A stretch of DNA of 64,000 nt. It comes from Marinobacterium stanieri. Lineage in GTDB: Bacteria; Pseudomonadota; Gammaproteobacteria; Pseudomonadales; Balneatricaceae. This document shows, in pieces, positions 1-8,854 of this stretch; the first letter of the stretch is position 1, and every line of letters begins with the position of its first letter. The stretch covers positions 62,001 through 126,000 of the forward strand of contig NZ_FTMN01000008.1 of the NCBI RefSeq assembly GCF_900155945.1, given 5' to 3'. The translations under genes were made by a program, and so were the position numbers. Below the pieces are notes generated by a model. The model was given only the letters and a program-made list of their open reading frames with translations. It was not told the DNA's origin and ran no database searches.

Positions 1-206
1 TCATGTCGGTAGCGCAGGAAGTGCTGGAAAAGGTAAAAGCGGCCGGCCTGCTGCCGGTGGGTACAGAGGGGCAGGGCGTAGGTGACTGGATTCTGGTCGA
101 CCTGGGCGACATGGTCGTGCATGTGATGATGCCGGATGCCCGCAGCTTCTATGATCTGGAACGCCTGTGGCAGTTTGACGCCGACGACGAAGCGGCGGCG
201 GAGTAA
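1..206 (+). CDS. rsfS: Ribosome silencing factor RsfS, C-terminal part (partial)
   Basis: The frame is open from the window edge, so the gene begins upstream and only about 68 codons are visible. The visible part carries the RsfS/DUF143 C-terminal signature: [16 protein letters not shown] followed by FYDLERLW. RsfS binds ribosomal protein L14 and blocks subunit joining during starvation. Family members are about 105-120 residues, so roughly 40-50 N-terminal residues are missing. It is followed after 9 bp by rlmH, the usual pairing. The ATG at position 3 is internal and not the start. Confidence 0.93.
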   Translation, partial: MSVAQEVLEKVKAAGLLPVGTEGQGVGDWILVDLGDMVVHVMMPDARSFYDLERLWQFDADDEAAAE

Positions 207-215
207 CGGCACCCC

Positions 216-683
216 ATGCGTATCCGTTTGCTGGCGGTGGGTAACCGCATGCCGGATTGGGTGACGGCCGGGTATGAAGAATATGCCCGCCGTCTGCCCG
301 CCGATTTTCAACTGGAATTGATCGAGCTGGCCCCCGGACACCGAGGCAAGAATGCCGACCTGGCCCGCGCCATCCGCAGCGAGGGTGATGCCATGCTGGC
401 GGCTATTGGCAAGGGGGACCGGGTGGTCGCGCTGGATGTGAAAGGGCGCCCCTGGTCTACTGAACAACTGGCTGAACAGGCTGAGAACTGGCGCATGGAT
501 GGGCGCAATATCAGTCTGCTGGTGGGTGGTCCTGATGGTCTGGATCCACGCTGCCTGGCGCTGGCCGACCAGAAGTGGTCCCTGTCGGCGCTGACACTGC
601 CTCATCCGCTGGTGCGGGTGGTGCTGGCCGAACAGCTCTACCGTGCCTGGAGCATTCTCCAGGGCCATCCCTACCACAAGTAG
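216..683 (+). CDS. rlmH: 23S rRNA pseudouridine-1915 N3-methyltransferase RlmH
   Basis: A 155-residue SPOUT-class methyltransferase that methylates pseudouridine 1915 in helix 69 of 23S rRNA, using SAM. The sequence begins [16 protein letters not shown], has the SAM-binding [10 protein letters not shown] stretch near residues 100-110, and ends with the family signature [12 protein letters not shown], so it is full length. It lies between rsfS and mrdA with short gaps (9 bp on each side), which suggests co-transcription with the ribosome factor and the elongasome genes. The only Shine-Dalgarno-like stretch, GGAG inside the end of rsfS, is rather far from the ATG. Confidence 0.97.
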   Translation: MRIRLLAVGNRMPDWVTAGYEEYARRLPADFQLELIELAPGHRGKNADLARAIRSEGDAMLAAIGKGDRVVALDVKGRPWSTEQLAEQAENWRMDGRNISLLVGGPDGLDPRCLALADQKWSLSALTLPHPLVRVVLAEQLYRAWSILQGHPYHK

Positions 684-692
684 TCGTCAGGC

Positions 693-2591
693 ATGGCACC
701 CTTCGAGCGTTTAAAAGATTACACCCGCGAAAACATTACCTTCACCAACAGGTCTATCCTGGCCTTTGTGATCGTGGTGTTGATGATGCTGGTGCTGGTG
801 TGGCGTATCTATTATCTGCAGGTAATAGAGCATGATCGCTATGCCGCCATCTCCGAGGAAAACCGGGTGCAGTTGCAGCCGGTTGCGCCCCGGCGTGGCC
901 TGATTTACGACCGTAATGGCGCCTTGCTGGCAGACAACCGTCCTCATTTCAGCGTGACCCTGCTGAAGGAGGAAGTAAAAGACCTGGATCAGACACTGGC
1001 ACGGCTGGGAGAGCTGATCGAGCTGACCCCGCGTGATATCGAACGTTTCCGGAAGCGCCTGAATCAGCGGCGGCGTCCTTACGAAACTGTGCCCCTGCGT
1101 TTCCGTCTGACTGAAGAAGAAATTGCCCGCGTTTCTCTCAATTATCATCGCCTGCCCGGTGTTCAGGTCGAGGCTGACCTGATTCGATATTATCCGCACG
1201 GGGCGTCTCTGGTACATGCACTGGGGTATGTGGGGCGTATCAACGAGCGTGAGTTGGGCCGTGTCGATGAGAAAAACTATGCCGCCACCCATTACATCGG
1301 CAAGCTCGGCATAGAAAAATTCTACGAAGATATCCTGCACGGCCAGGTGGGCTTCCAGAAAGTCGAAACCAATGCCCGTGGTCGTGTGCTGCGAGTACTG
1401 GAACGACAGGACCCGGTACCGGGCAAGGATCTGCAGCTGAGCCTGGATCTGCGTCTGCAAACCTTTATCGAAACCTTGCTCAAGGGGCAGCGTGCCTCGG
1501 TGGTGGCACTGGACCCGAATACCGGTGAAATTCTGGCGCTGGTCAGTACGCCGACCTACGACCCGAACATGTTCGTAACCGGTATTTCCAGCAAGAATTA
1601 CAACGCCTTGCGTAACTCGCCGGACCTTCCGCTGTTCAACCGCTCCTTGCGCGGCAGCTATCCGCCGGCTTCAACCATCAAGCCTGTCATCGCACTGGCG
1701 GCGCTGGAAACCAATACCTTCACCGCTGAGGACAAGGTGTGGGATCCGGGCTTTTATCAGATCAACCGGAATGGCCGCCGTTATCGCGACTGGAAACGCT
1801 GGGGGCATGGCTGGGTGGACCTTAATGACGCGCTGGCCGAATCCTGTGACGTCTGGTTCTATGAGGCTGGCCACCAGATGGGCGTCGACCCCATGTCCGA
1901 GATGCTGGGCAAATTCGGTGTCGGCCAGGATACCAGTCTTGACCAGCCCGAGGCGCTGGCCAACTTCCTGCCCTCCAAAGAGTGGAAGCAGGGCAGCCGT
2001 AGTTTGCCCTGGTACCCGGGGGACTCTATCAACCTCAGTATCGGTCAGGGCTTCCTCGTCATGACCCCGCTGCAAATGGCGACCGCCACCGCTGTCATGG
2101 CCAACCGCGGGCGCTGGGTGCAGCCACGCATGCTGCAGGGATTGATCGATCAACCCGGCGATGACCCCCAGCCTTACGCCCCCATGCTGAACCGCAAGGA
2201 AAAGCCGGCCAATATCAACCTCAAGAACCCGGACCACTGGGATCAGGTGATTGAGGGAATGGTTTCCGTAATGCATGGTCCCAAGGGGACGGCACGTCGC
2301 TCGGCGACGGGAACACCTTACACCATAGCGGGCAAGACCGGTACCGCGCAGGTGGTCGGTATCGCACAGGACGCCGAATATGACGCCGAGGCGTTGGCTG
2401 AACGGCACCGTGACCACGCCCTCTTTGTGGCCTTTGCGCCGGTGGAAAACCCCAAGATCGCGTTGGCCGTGATCGTCGAGAATGGCGGTGAGCGTGGTGG
2501 TGGTGGCTCCAGTACAGCCGCGCCCGTGGCCCGTGAGGTGCTGGATGCCTGGCTGTTGGGCGATTACGAAAACGATTTGGAGAACAAGTGA
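693..2591 (+). CDS. mrdA: Peptidoglycan D,D-transpeptidase PBP2 (elongasome)
   Basis: A 632-residue class B penicillin-binding protein that cross-links peptidoglycan in the elongasome with RodA. One N-terminal membrane segment (about residues 20-42) anchors a periplasmic protein. A dimerisation domain is followed by the transpeptidase domain with all three active-site motifs: S327-T-I-K330, S384-C-D386 and K548-T-G-T551. The SxD form of the second motif is normal for PBP2. Length matches the family. It is translationally linked to rodA: its TGA overlaps the rodA ATG by one base. The gene starts 9 bp after rlmH. Confidence 0.97.
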   Translation: MAPFERLKDYTRENITFTNRSILAFVIVVLMMLVLVWRIYYLQVIEHDRYAAISEENRVQLQPVAPRRGLIYDRNGALLADNRPHFSVTLLKEEVKDLDQTLARLGELIELTPRDIERFRKRLNQRRRPYETVPLRFRLTEEEIARVSLNYHRLPGVQVEADLIRYYPHGASLVHALGYVGRINERELGRVDEKNYAATHYIGKLGIEKFYEDILHGQVGFQKVETNARGRVLRVLERQDPVPGKDLQLSLDLRLQTFIETLLKGQRASVVALDPNTGEILALVSTPTYDPNMFVTGISSKNYNALRNSPDLPLFNRSLRGSYPPASTIKPVIALAALETNTFTAEDKVWDPGFYQINRNGRRYRDWKRWGHGWVDLNDALAESCDVWFYEAGHQMGVDPMSEMLGKFGVGQDTSLDQPEALANFLPSKEWKQGSRSLPWYPGDSINLSIGQGFLVMTPLQMATATAVMANRGRWVQPRMLQGLIDQPGDDPQPYAPMLNRKEKPANINLKNPDHWDQVIEGMVSVMHGPKGTARRSATGTPYTIAGKTGTAQVVGIAQDAEYDAEALAERHRDHALFVAFAPVENPKIALAVIVENGGERGGGGSSTAAPVAREVLDAWLLGDYENDLENK

Positions 2592-3733
2592 TGGTGCCGC
2601 GCGATTTTCAACGCACCATGCCGGGCAGTAATGTTCACCTGCAGCGTCCGTCCGGGCTCTGGTCCTATACCCACCTGGATGCCTGGCTGTTGGTGCTGCT
2701 GCTGGCCCTGTGCGGCTTTGGCCTGTTCGTGCTGTACAGCGCCTCGGGTCAGGATATGGGCTATGTGGTCCGTCAGGCAGTGCGTATGGGTGCCGGCTTT
2801 TTTGTGCTGATTGTGTTGGCGCAGCTGCAGCCAAGGACCTACAGACGCCTGGCCCCCTGGGGCTATGTCGCGGGCGTGGGACTGCTGGTGGCTGTGTTGC
2901 TGATCGGGGTTGGGGCCAAGGGCGCTCAGCGCTGGCTTGAGCTGCCCGGATTCCGCTTCCAGCCATCGGAAATCATGAAGCTGGTATTGCCGATGATGGT
3001 GGCGGCCTGGCTGACCAAACATCAGTTGCCGCCGACCTTCCGCCACCTGGTGCTGGCACTGGTGCTGCTGGCGATTCCCACGGCGCTGATCATGAAACAG
3101 CCTGACCTGGGAACCTCGCTGTTAATCGCGGCGTCAGGTGTGTTTGTTATTCTGCTCTCGGGCGTGTACTGGCGCTGGATTTTCGTCGCGCTTGGCTTGG
3201 CTGGGGCAGCCCTGCCGGCACTTTGGTCAATCATGAAGGACTATCAGAAACAGCGTGTACTGACGTTCCTGGATCCGGAAAGTGACCCTCTGGGCGCGGG
3301 CTGGAACATTATCCAGTCGAAAACGGCCATTGGCTCTGGCGGTTTATCCGGCAAGGGCTGGCTGGAAGGAACCCAGTCCCAGCTCGATTTCCTGCCCGAA
3401 TCCCACACCGACTTTATTATTGCGGTGATTGGTGAAGAACTGGGCATGACCGGTGTGCTGGTGCTCTTGCTGATCTATTTGATGATCATTGCTCGCGGGC
3501 TGATTATTGCCGCCCAGGCACAGGACAGTTTTTCTCGCCTGTTGGCGGGGAGTATTACGCTGACTTTCTTTGTCTACGTATTCGTTAACATCGGTATGGT
3601 ATCCGGTTTGCTGCCGGTGGTGGGGGTTCCTCTGCCAATGGTCAGCTATGGCGGCACCTCGATCGTGACACTTATGGCAGGATTCGGCATTCTGATGTCA
3701 ATCCGCACTCACAGACAGATGCTGACCCGATAG
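2591..3733 (+). CDS. rodA: Peptidoglycan glycosyltransferase RodA (SEDS family)
   Basis: A 380-residue polytopic SEDS protein that polymerises glycan strands in the elongasome with PBP2. It is strongly hydrophobic, with about ten membrane spans. It has SEDS signatures: FQPSEIMKL around residue 120, LPESHTDFI about residue 275, and VVGVPLPMVSYGGTS near the C terminus. The ATG at 2591 overlaps the mrdA stop by one base. An in-frame GTG directly in front at 2588 is a less likely start. It is followed 10 bp later by the lytic transglycosylase, as in Pseudomonas. Confidence 0.97.
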   Translation: MVPRDFQRTMPGSNVHLQRPSGLWSYTHLDAWLLVLLLALCGFGLFVLYSASGQDMGYVVRQAVRMGAGFFVLIVLAQLQPRTYRRLAPWGYVAGVGLLVAVLLIGVGAKGAQRWLELPGFRFQPSEIMKLVLPMMVAAWLTKHQLPPTFRHLVLALVLLAIPTALIMKQPDLGTSLLIAASGVFVILLSGVYWRWIFVALGLAGAALPALWSIMKDYQKQRVLTFLDPESDPLGAGWNIIQSKTAIGSGGLSGKGWLEGTQSQLDFLPESHTDFIIAVIGEELGMTGVLVLLLIYLMIIARGLIIAAQAQDSFSRLLAGSITLTFFVYVFVNIGMVSGLLPVVGVPLPMVSYGGTSIVTLMAGFGILMSIRTHRQMLTR

Positions 3734-3743
3734 GGAGATTAAA

Positions 3744-4745
3744 ATGCGCAACACACTGGGAAGCTGGCTGCTGGCCGGTACATTGCTGACGGGCACCTCC
3801 AGCGCCATGGCTGGCAGTGGATATGAGGAGCACCCGCTGGCAGACGAAGTGGTCAGTACACTTGAAGCGGAAGGCTTTGATGCTGCCGAGGTCCGCAAGG
3901 TGCTGGCCAAGGCCGAGCGCAAGGACTCCATTCTGGAAGCGATCTCACGTCCGGCGGAGCGTCGCCTGACCTGGGGTGAGTATCGCAAGATATTTGTCGA
4001 GCCCAAGCGCATTCGTCAGGGTGTGGCATTCTGGAACGAGCAGGCCGAGACACTGGCGCGTGCCGAAGAAACCTATGGTGTTCCGGCCGAAATCATTGTT
4101 GCGATCATCGGGGTGGAAACCCGCTATGGTCGCATCATGGGCCGTTATCGTGTGCTGGATGCGCTGGCGACACTGGGCTTTGATTATCCCAAACGCGCTG
4201 ATTTCTTCCGTGGCCAGCTGATTGAGTTCATGCGCATGAGCCGTGAAGAGTCGCTGGACCCCACCGGTCCCATCGGTTCCTATGCCGGCGCCATGGGCTA
4301 TGGCCAGTTTATTCCGTCCAGCTTCCGTGACTTTGCCGTGGACTTCGACGGTGATGGCAAACGCAACATCTGGAGCAATAAGGTCGATGCCATCGGCAGC
4401 GTGGCAAACTACTTCCACGCCCATGGCTGGCAGTCCGGTGAGCCGGTACGCTCCAATGTGGTGATGAACAAGGCCGCTGATGAAAGCTGGTTTAATGCTG
4501 GCCTCAAGCCGGAAGTGAGCCTTGCTGAATGGGCCGAGCGAGGCATTGCCACCCGCAAGGATCTGTCGCTGGATCAGCCTGCCACACTGATGGAGCTGAC
4601 AATGGCAGACGGTGAGCATTACTGGTTCGGGTTGCAGAACTTCTATGTTATCACCCGCTATAACCACAGCCGACTCTACGCCATGGCGGTCTATGAGCTG
4701 AGTCAGGCGATCAAGGAGGCCCGTGAGGCCGCCACGGAGAACTGA
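3744..4745 (+). CDS. mltB: Lytic murein transglycosylase B, soluble (SltB-like) form
   Basis: A 333-residue periplasmic enzyme that cleaves the MurNAc-GlcNAc bond, giving 1,6-anhydro ends. The MltB-family catalytic Glu is E125 in GVETRYG, followed by SYAGAMGYGQFIPSSFRDF and a FDGDGKRNIW loop. The N terminus is a signal peptide ending AMA-G, with no lipobox Cys, so this is predicted to be a soluble periplasmic form rather than the lipoprotein form of E. coli. A GGGAG ribosome site precedes the ATG. It sits between rodA and rlpA, the same place as sltB1 in Pseudomonas, consistent with remodelling during elongation. Confidence 0.93.
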   Translation: MRNTLGSWLLAGTLLTGTSSAMAGSGYEEHPLADEVVSTLEAEGFDAAEVRKVLAKAERKDSILEAISRPAERRLTWGEYRKIFVEPKRIRQGVAFWNEQAETLARAEETYGVPAEIIVAIIGVETRYGRIMGRYRVLDALATLGFDYPKRADFFRGQLIEFMRMSREESLDPTGPIGSYAGAMGYGQFIPSSFRDFAVDFDGDGKRNIWSNKVDAIGSVANYFHAHGWQSGEPVRSNVVMNKAADESWFNAGLKPEVSLAEWAERGIATRKDLSLDQPATLMELTMADGEHYWFGLQNFYVITRYNHSRLYAMAVYELSQAIKEAREAATEN

Positions 4746-4749
4746 TGGC

Positions 4750-5580
4750 ATGAAACGGCTCTCTCTCCCTTTGCTGGCTGTGCTGGTGCTGTTGTCGGGC
4801 TGTGCTTCCAAGGAAAGCAGCCGCTACAGCATCAAGCAGGACCGTGGCCCGGATCAGGCCGTGGACCTGTCCAAGGTGCCTGATGCGGTGCCTCGGCCTG
4901 AACCCCACAGCCGCTGGGGTAACAAGAGCCCTTACCAGGTACTGGGCAAGCGCTATTATGTGCTGCCTACCGCCGAGGGCTATCGGGAGAGGGGCATTGC
5001 CTCCTGGTATGGCAAAAAGTTCCACGGCCATACCACATCCAACGGCGAAATTTACGACATGTACCAGATGAGCGCGGCCCACAAGTCCCTGCCGCTGCCC
5101 AGCTTTGTGCGTGTAACCAATCTGGATAACAACCGCCAGGTGGTGGTACGGGTCAATGACCGCGGGCCCTTTCATGACAAGCGCCTGATTGACCTGTCCT
5201 ACGCCGCGGCTTACCGGCTGGGAGTGCTGCAGCATGGTACCGCCCGTGTGGAAATCGAAGCGATTACGCCGGGCAGTGCCGCGGATGCGCGTCTGCTGGC
5301 TACCGAAAAACTCAGCCCCGTCTCCAGTGATCGTGCTGCCATCACCGGCCGCACCCTGCAGGTAGCGGCTCTGTCGAATGAGGCCAATGCCCAGCGTCTG
5401 GCGGCACAACTGGGTGCACAGCTGGAGGAGCCGGCCATGGTGGTACCGGTGGAGCGAGGCGACCGCATTTTGCACCGGGTACAGCTGAGTCCGCTGACCG
5501 GCCGCCATACATTGAACTGGCTGCTGCAGCAGTTGTCACAGGCGGGGTACCCCGGTGCCCACCTGGTGGACTTGCCCTGA
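4750..5580 (+). CDS. rlpA: Septal-ring lipoprotein / lytic transglycosylase RlpA
   Basis: A 276-residue lipoprotein. The start at 4750 gives a classical lipoprotein signal peptide, MKRLSLPLLAVLVLLSGC, with Cys18 as the lipidated residue. The double-psi beta-barrel domain (about residues 80-170) contains GIASWYGKKFHG and VVRVNDRGPF, in which the catalytic-type Glu/Asp region of RlpA sits. The C-terminal part (about 200-276) has a SPOR-like fold expected to bind denuded septal glycan. The ATG lies 4 bp after the mltB stop. An in-frame ATG upstream, inside mltB, would spoil the signal peptide. Confidence 0.95.
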   Translation: MKRLSLPLLAVLVLLSGCASKESSRYSIKQDRGPDQAVDLSKVPDAVPRPEPHSRWGNKSPYQVLGKRYYVLPTAEGYRERGIASWYGKKFHGHTTSNGEIYDMYQMSAAHKSLPLPSFVRVTNLDNNRQVVVRVNDRGPFHDKRLIDLSYAAAYRLGVLQHGTARVEIEAITPGSAADARLLATEKLSPVSSDRAAITGRTLQVAALSNEANAQRLAAQLGAQLEEPAMVVPVERGDRILHRVQLSPLTGRHTLNWLLQQLSQAGYPGAHLVDLP

Positions 5581-5669
5581 TGGCGCGGGTAGAGTTTAGC
5601 TTTCTGCGTGTCGAGAGGCACTTCGTCACCCAAAACCCTTCACTTCAACCAAGATGTAACTGACCGACT

Positions 5670-6842
5670 ATGGCGCAACGACAGACACTTACCAACGCAT
5701 TCCTGTACCTGGCCCTGATGCTCGCGCTGCTGGTGGCAGCCACTGCCCAGGCAGCTTCAGCCCTGATCCCGGCCCCGCCGCAGGTTTCCGCCCGCGCCTA
5801 CCTGGTCATGGATGCTGATACCGGCCATTTGATTGCGGCTGATCGCGAGGGTGAACGCTTCCCGCCGGCCAGTCTGACCAAAATGATGACCAGCTACATC
5901 GTTGAGTACGAGATCAGCAAGGGCAACATTGCCGAAGATGATCTGGTGCTGGTCAGCGAAAAGGCCTGGCGTACCGGTGGTTCGCGCATGTTTATCCAGG
6001 AGGGTACCCAGGTGAAGGTGGGTGACCTGCTGCGTGGTGTTATCATCCAGTCCGGTAACGATGCCTCAGTGGCATTGGCTGAACACATTGCCGGCAGCGA
6101 GCGCGCGTTCGCCGACCTGATGAACCAGCATGCGCGTCTGCTGGGCATGGAAAACTCCCACTTTGTAAACGCCACGGGCCTGCCGGCCGATGATCACTAC
6201 TCATCAGCCGAAGATCTGGCCAAGCTGGCCAAGGCCCTGATCACGCGCTTCCCTGAGCATTACGCCATCTACGCGCAGAAATACTTTACCTACAACAACA
6301 TCCGTCAGCCCAACCGCAACAAGCTGCTGTGGCGTGACGACAGTGTTGACGGTATCAAGACCGGTCACACCGACGCGGCTGGCTACTGCCTGGTATCCTC
6401 TGCCAAACGTGATGGTATGCGTTTGATCTCGGTTGTGATGGGCACCGACAGCGAAGAGGCCCGTGCCCGCGAGAGCCAGAAGCTGTTGTCGTACGGGTTC
6501 CGCTATTACCGTACCCACCAGCTGTATGAAGCGGGTCAGGTTCTGCAGGACACCAAAGTCTGGGCCGGTGCCCGTGACCAGGTACGTCTGGGCCTGACGC
6601 AGGATCTGGCAGTGACCGTTCCGCGTGGCAAAACCGACCTGCTGGAAGCCTCCCTGGAGCTGGACAAGGTGATCAAGGCACCGGTTGAACAGGGGCAGGA
6701 ATTGGGTCAGGTACGTGTCACCCTGGATGGTGAAACAGTTACCAGCGTACCGCTGGTGGCTCTGGAGCCGGTACAGGAAGGCAGTCTGTTCAAGCGTATC
6801 TGGCACGCCATCATGCTGTTCTTCATCGGTCTGATCAGCTGA
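5670..6842 (+). CDS. dacA: D-alanyl-D-alanine carboxypeptidase DacA (PBP5/6 type)
   Basis: A 390-residue low-molecular-mass PBP that trims the terminal D-Ala of pentapeptides. A signal peptide (about residues 1-29, ending AQA-A) precedes the peptidase S11 domain. Motifs are S68-L-T-K71, S128-G-N130 and K230-T-G232. A beta-sandwich domain follows (about 280-370), and an amphipathic hydrophobic tail (FKRIWHAIMLFFIGLI) should anchor it to the inner membrane. It is separated from rlpA by 89 bp, so it may have its own promoter. The long palindromic element lies just downstream. Confidence 0.97.
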   Translation: MAQRQTLTNAFLYLALMLALLVAATAQAASALIPAPPQVSARAYLVMDADTGHLIAADREGERFPPASLTKMMTSYIVEYEISKGNIAEDDLVLVSEKAWRTGGSRMFIQEGTQVKVGDLLRGVIIQSGNDASVALAEHIAGSERAFADLMNQHARLLGMENSHFVNATGLPADDHYSSAEDLAKLAKALITRFPEHYAIYAQKYFTYNNIRQPNRNKLLWRDDSVDGIKTGHTDAAGYCLVSSAKRDGMRLISVVMGTDSEEARARESQKLLSYGFRYYRTHQLYEAGQVLQDTKVWAGARDQVRLGLTQDLAVTVPRGKTDLLEASLELDKVIKAPVEQGQELGQVRVTLDGETVTSVPLVALEPVQEGSLFKRIWHAIMLFFIGLIS

Positions 6843-6872
6843 TCGCGACTTTACCCTTGAAATCGGTATATG

Positions 6873-7045
6873 CTGCCCACATCTCAATGACAGAGTGTTG
6901 AAGACGTCATCGAGGCCGGCGAGACAAGGCAAAAACAGGCGAAAAAGCGCAGTTTAGTAAACTAAATGAGCATTTTGAGCCTGTTTTTAACGCAGTATTC
7001 GGCCACGCAGATAGATGTTCAACGCTCTGTCCAAGGTGTGGGCAG
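6873..7045. repeat. 173-bp near-palindromic intergenic element between dacA and dat
   Basis: The two halves (6873-6958 and 6961-7045) are imperfect reverse complements around a dyad at 6959/6960. Shared blocks, read from each end inward, are CTGCCCACA, GACAGAG, GTTGAA, GGCCG, AAAAACAGGC and TTTAGT. The centre reads TTTAGT-AA-ACTAAA. RNA from either strand could fold into one long hairpin. It ends 8 bp before the dat ATG. It has no ORF and looks like a miniature repeat or mobile-type palindrome. Only one copy was seen in this window, so repetitiveness in the genome is inferred from its shape. Confidence 0.75.
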
Positions 7046-7053
7046 TTGCACTT

Positions 7054-7917
7054 ATGAATACTGATATTGTTTATCTCAATGGTCGTTATCTGCCTGCGAA
7101 TGAAGCCCAGGTATCGGTCTTTGACCGTGGCTTCCTGTTCGCGGACAGCGTCTACGAAGTGATCCCCTACTATCAGGGTGTCGGTTTCCGTCTTCAACAG
7201 CATCTGGACCGCCTGGCTTACAGCCTGCGCGCCATACGTATTGCCGCTGATGACGACTGGCGCAGTATTCTGGACGGCCTGGTAGAACGTAACGGTGGCG
7301 GTAATCTGTCAGTCTATCTGCAGATCAGCCGTGGCAGCGCCGGCAGCCGTACCCATGCCTATGATCAGAGCATGACGCCGACAGTGTTTGCCTGCTGCTC
7401 GCCAATCAAGGATATCTACGCGCTGGGGGCGGATCAGGTCAAGGGCTATACTGTGATTGTATCAGCCGACCTGCGTTGGCACCGCTGTGACATTAAGTCC
7501 ACAGGGCTGTTACCCAATATTCTGGTATTGCAGCAGGCCCGTGAAGCCGGTGCCGATGAAGCACTGCTGGTGCGCGATGGACTGCTCAGTGAAGGGACCT
7601 CATGTAACCTGTTTGTGGTGCGCCAGGGGGTGATCTATACACCCAAGCGCAGCTCGGAAATTCTGGGCGGCACCACACGCGAGTTGATTCTTGAACTGGC
7701 CGCCGAGGCCGGTATCCCCTTTCAGGAGGTGGATATCCGCCCGGAAGAACTGGCCAATGCAGATGAAGTCTGGGTCTCCAGCTCCACTCGGGGGGTAATC
7801 CCGGTGATCGAGATCGACGGCACTCCGGTGGCCGATGGTCAGAAAGGCCCGCTGTGGCAACAGATGTTTGCCCTGTTTACACGTTTTCAACACCGGCTAA
7901 TGACCGGAGAGAAGTAA
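7054..7917 (+). CDS. dat: D-amino acid aminotransferase (fold-type IV PLP enzyme)
   Basis: A 287-residue class IV aminotransferase, most like D-alanine transaminases that interconvert D-Ala and D-Glu. It starts MNTDIVYLNGRYLP and has the SVFDRGFLFADSVYEV motif. The PLP Lys is probably K148 in RCDIKSTGLLPN, followed by EGTSCNLFVV and LGGTTRELIL. The ATG at 7054 fits the family N terminus. An in-frame ATG at 7015 lies inside the palindromic element and is rejected. It sits between dacA and ybeD as in Pseudomonas; the position next to wall genes suggests D-amino-acid supply or recycling. It overlaps ybeD by one base. The ribosome site is weak. Confidence 0.9.
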   Translation: MNTDIVYLNGRYLPANEAQVSVFDRGFLFADSVYEVIPYYQGVGFRLQQHLDRLAYSLRAIRIAADDDWRSILDGLVERNGGGNLSVYLQISRGSAGSRTHAYDQSMTPTVFACCSPIKDIYALGADQVKGYTVIVSADLRWHRCDIKSTGLLPNILVLQQAREAGADEALLVRDGLLSEGTSCNLFVVRQGVIYTPKRSSEILGGTTRELILELAAEAGIPFQEVDIRPEELANADEVWVSSSTRGVIPVIEIDGTPVADGQKGPLWQQMFALFTRFQHRLMTGEK

Positions 7918-8192
7918 TGAGTAGCGAACCTCAAGCACCCAAAATTGAATTCCCCCATCCCGATTACACCCTCAAGATCATCGGTGACAACCATGACGAC
8001 TTCAAAGGTCTGGTTGTTGAGATTGTGCAGATTCATGCACCGGATCTGGATGTCGAGCAGGTGGTGGTACAGGAAAGCGGCAAGGGCAACTATAGCTCAG
8101 TGCGCCTGAGTATCACCGCGACCAGCCATGAACAGCTGGATAATCTGCACCAGGATCTGAAAGCAACGGGTCGTGTGAAAATGGTTCTTTAA
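7917..8192 (+). CDS. ybeD: YbeD family (DUF493) protein
   Basis: A 91-residue small protein of the DUF493 family. It carries [14 protein letters not shown] near the N terminus and the C-terminal RVKMVL. The fold is ACT-like in E. coli YbeD, and the molecular role is unsettled. It is coupled on both sides: the ATG overlaps the dat TAA by one base, and its own TAA overlaps the lipB ATG by one base. A GGAGAGA ribosome site lies in the end of dat. The invariable position before lipB hints at a link with lipoylation, but nothing in the sequence proves it. Confidence 0.92.
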   Translation: MSSEPQAPKIEFPHPDYTLKIIGDNHDDFKGLVVEIVQIHAPDLDVEQVVVQESGKGNYSSVRLSITATSHEQLDNLHQDLKATGRVKMVL

Positions 8193-8848
8193 TGGCCCTG
8201 TCCGAAGAGCTGATTATTCGCACACCCGAGGGGCTGCAGCCGTACTCATCGGTGTGGGAAAAAATGCAGGCCCTGACGGCCAGCCGTGACGCCTCGACGC
8301 CCGACGAAATCTGGCTGCTGCAGCATGAACCTGTATTCACCCAGGGGCAGGCAGGCAAGGCTGAACACCTGCTCAGTACCGGCGATATTCCTGTGGTTCA
8401 GGTGGACCGAGGTGGCCAGGTGACCTATCACGGGCCGGGTCAGCTCATCGCCTATCTGATGCTGGACCTGCGCCGGCGCAAGCTGGGCGTGCGTGATCTG
8501 GTCGATATTATCGAGCAGTCCATCGTGGCCTTGTTGGCGGATCTGGGGGTGGAAGCCTACCCCAAGCCGGATGCGCCGGGCGTATACGTCAACGAACAGA
8601 AAATCTGCTCGTTGGGGCTGCGCATCCGTCGCGGTTGCTCCTTCCATGGGTTGGCGCTGAATCTGGATATGGATCTGGAGCCCTTTTTGCGCATCAACCC
8701 CTGCGGCTATGCTGGCCTGCAGATGACGCAGGTTCGTACCCAGGCACCCCAGGCTGATCTGGCCGCTGTGTCCGATAACCTAGTAAAACACTTGGTTAAG
8801 AAGTTGGGGTATACTGTACTGACACGCACACATACATGGGATAACTGA
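8192..8848 (+). CDS. lipB: Octanoyl-[ACP]:protein N-octanoyltransferase LipB
   Basis: A 218-residue enzyme that moves octanoate from ACP to the lipoyl domains of 2-oxoacid dehydrogenases and GcvH. The catalytic pair is present: K137 in QKICSLG and C171 in NPCGYAG. The family signatures [12 protein letters not shown] and RRGCSFHG are complete. It is coupled by a one-base overlap to ybeD and followed 6 bp later by lipA, so both steps of de novo lipoate synthesis are likely made from one transcript. Confidence 0.97.
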   Translation: MALSEELIIRTPEGLQPYSSVWEKMQALTASRDASTPDEIWLLQHEPVFTQGQAGKAEHLLSTGDIPVVQVDRGGQVTYHGPGQLIAYLMLDLRRRKLGVRDLVDIIEQSIVALLADLGVEAYPKPDAPGVYVNEQKICSLGLRIRRGCSFHGLALNLDMDLEPFLRINPCGYAGLQMTQVRTQAPQADLAAVSDNLVKHLVKKLGYTVLTRTHTWDN

Positions 8849-8854
8849 TTAAGT

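Noticed and set aside
6931-6990. Ordinary terminator for dacA
   Set aside because: The dyad is part of a much longer palindrome (6873-7045) and is not followed by a simple T run at the stem end.
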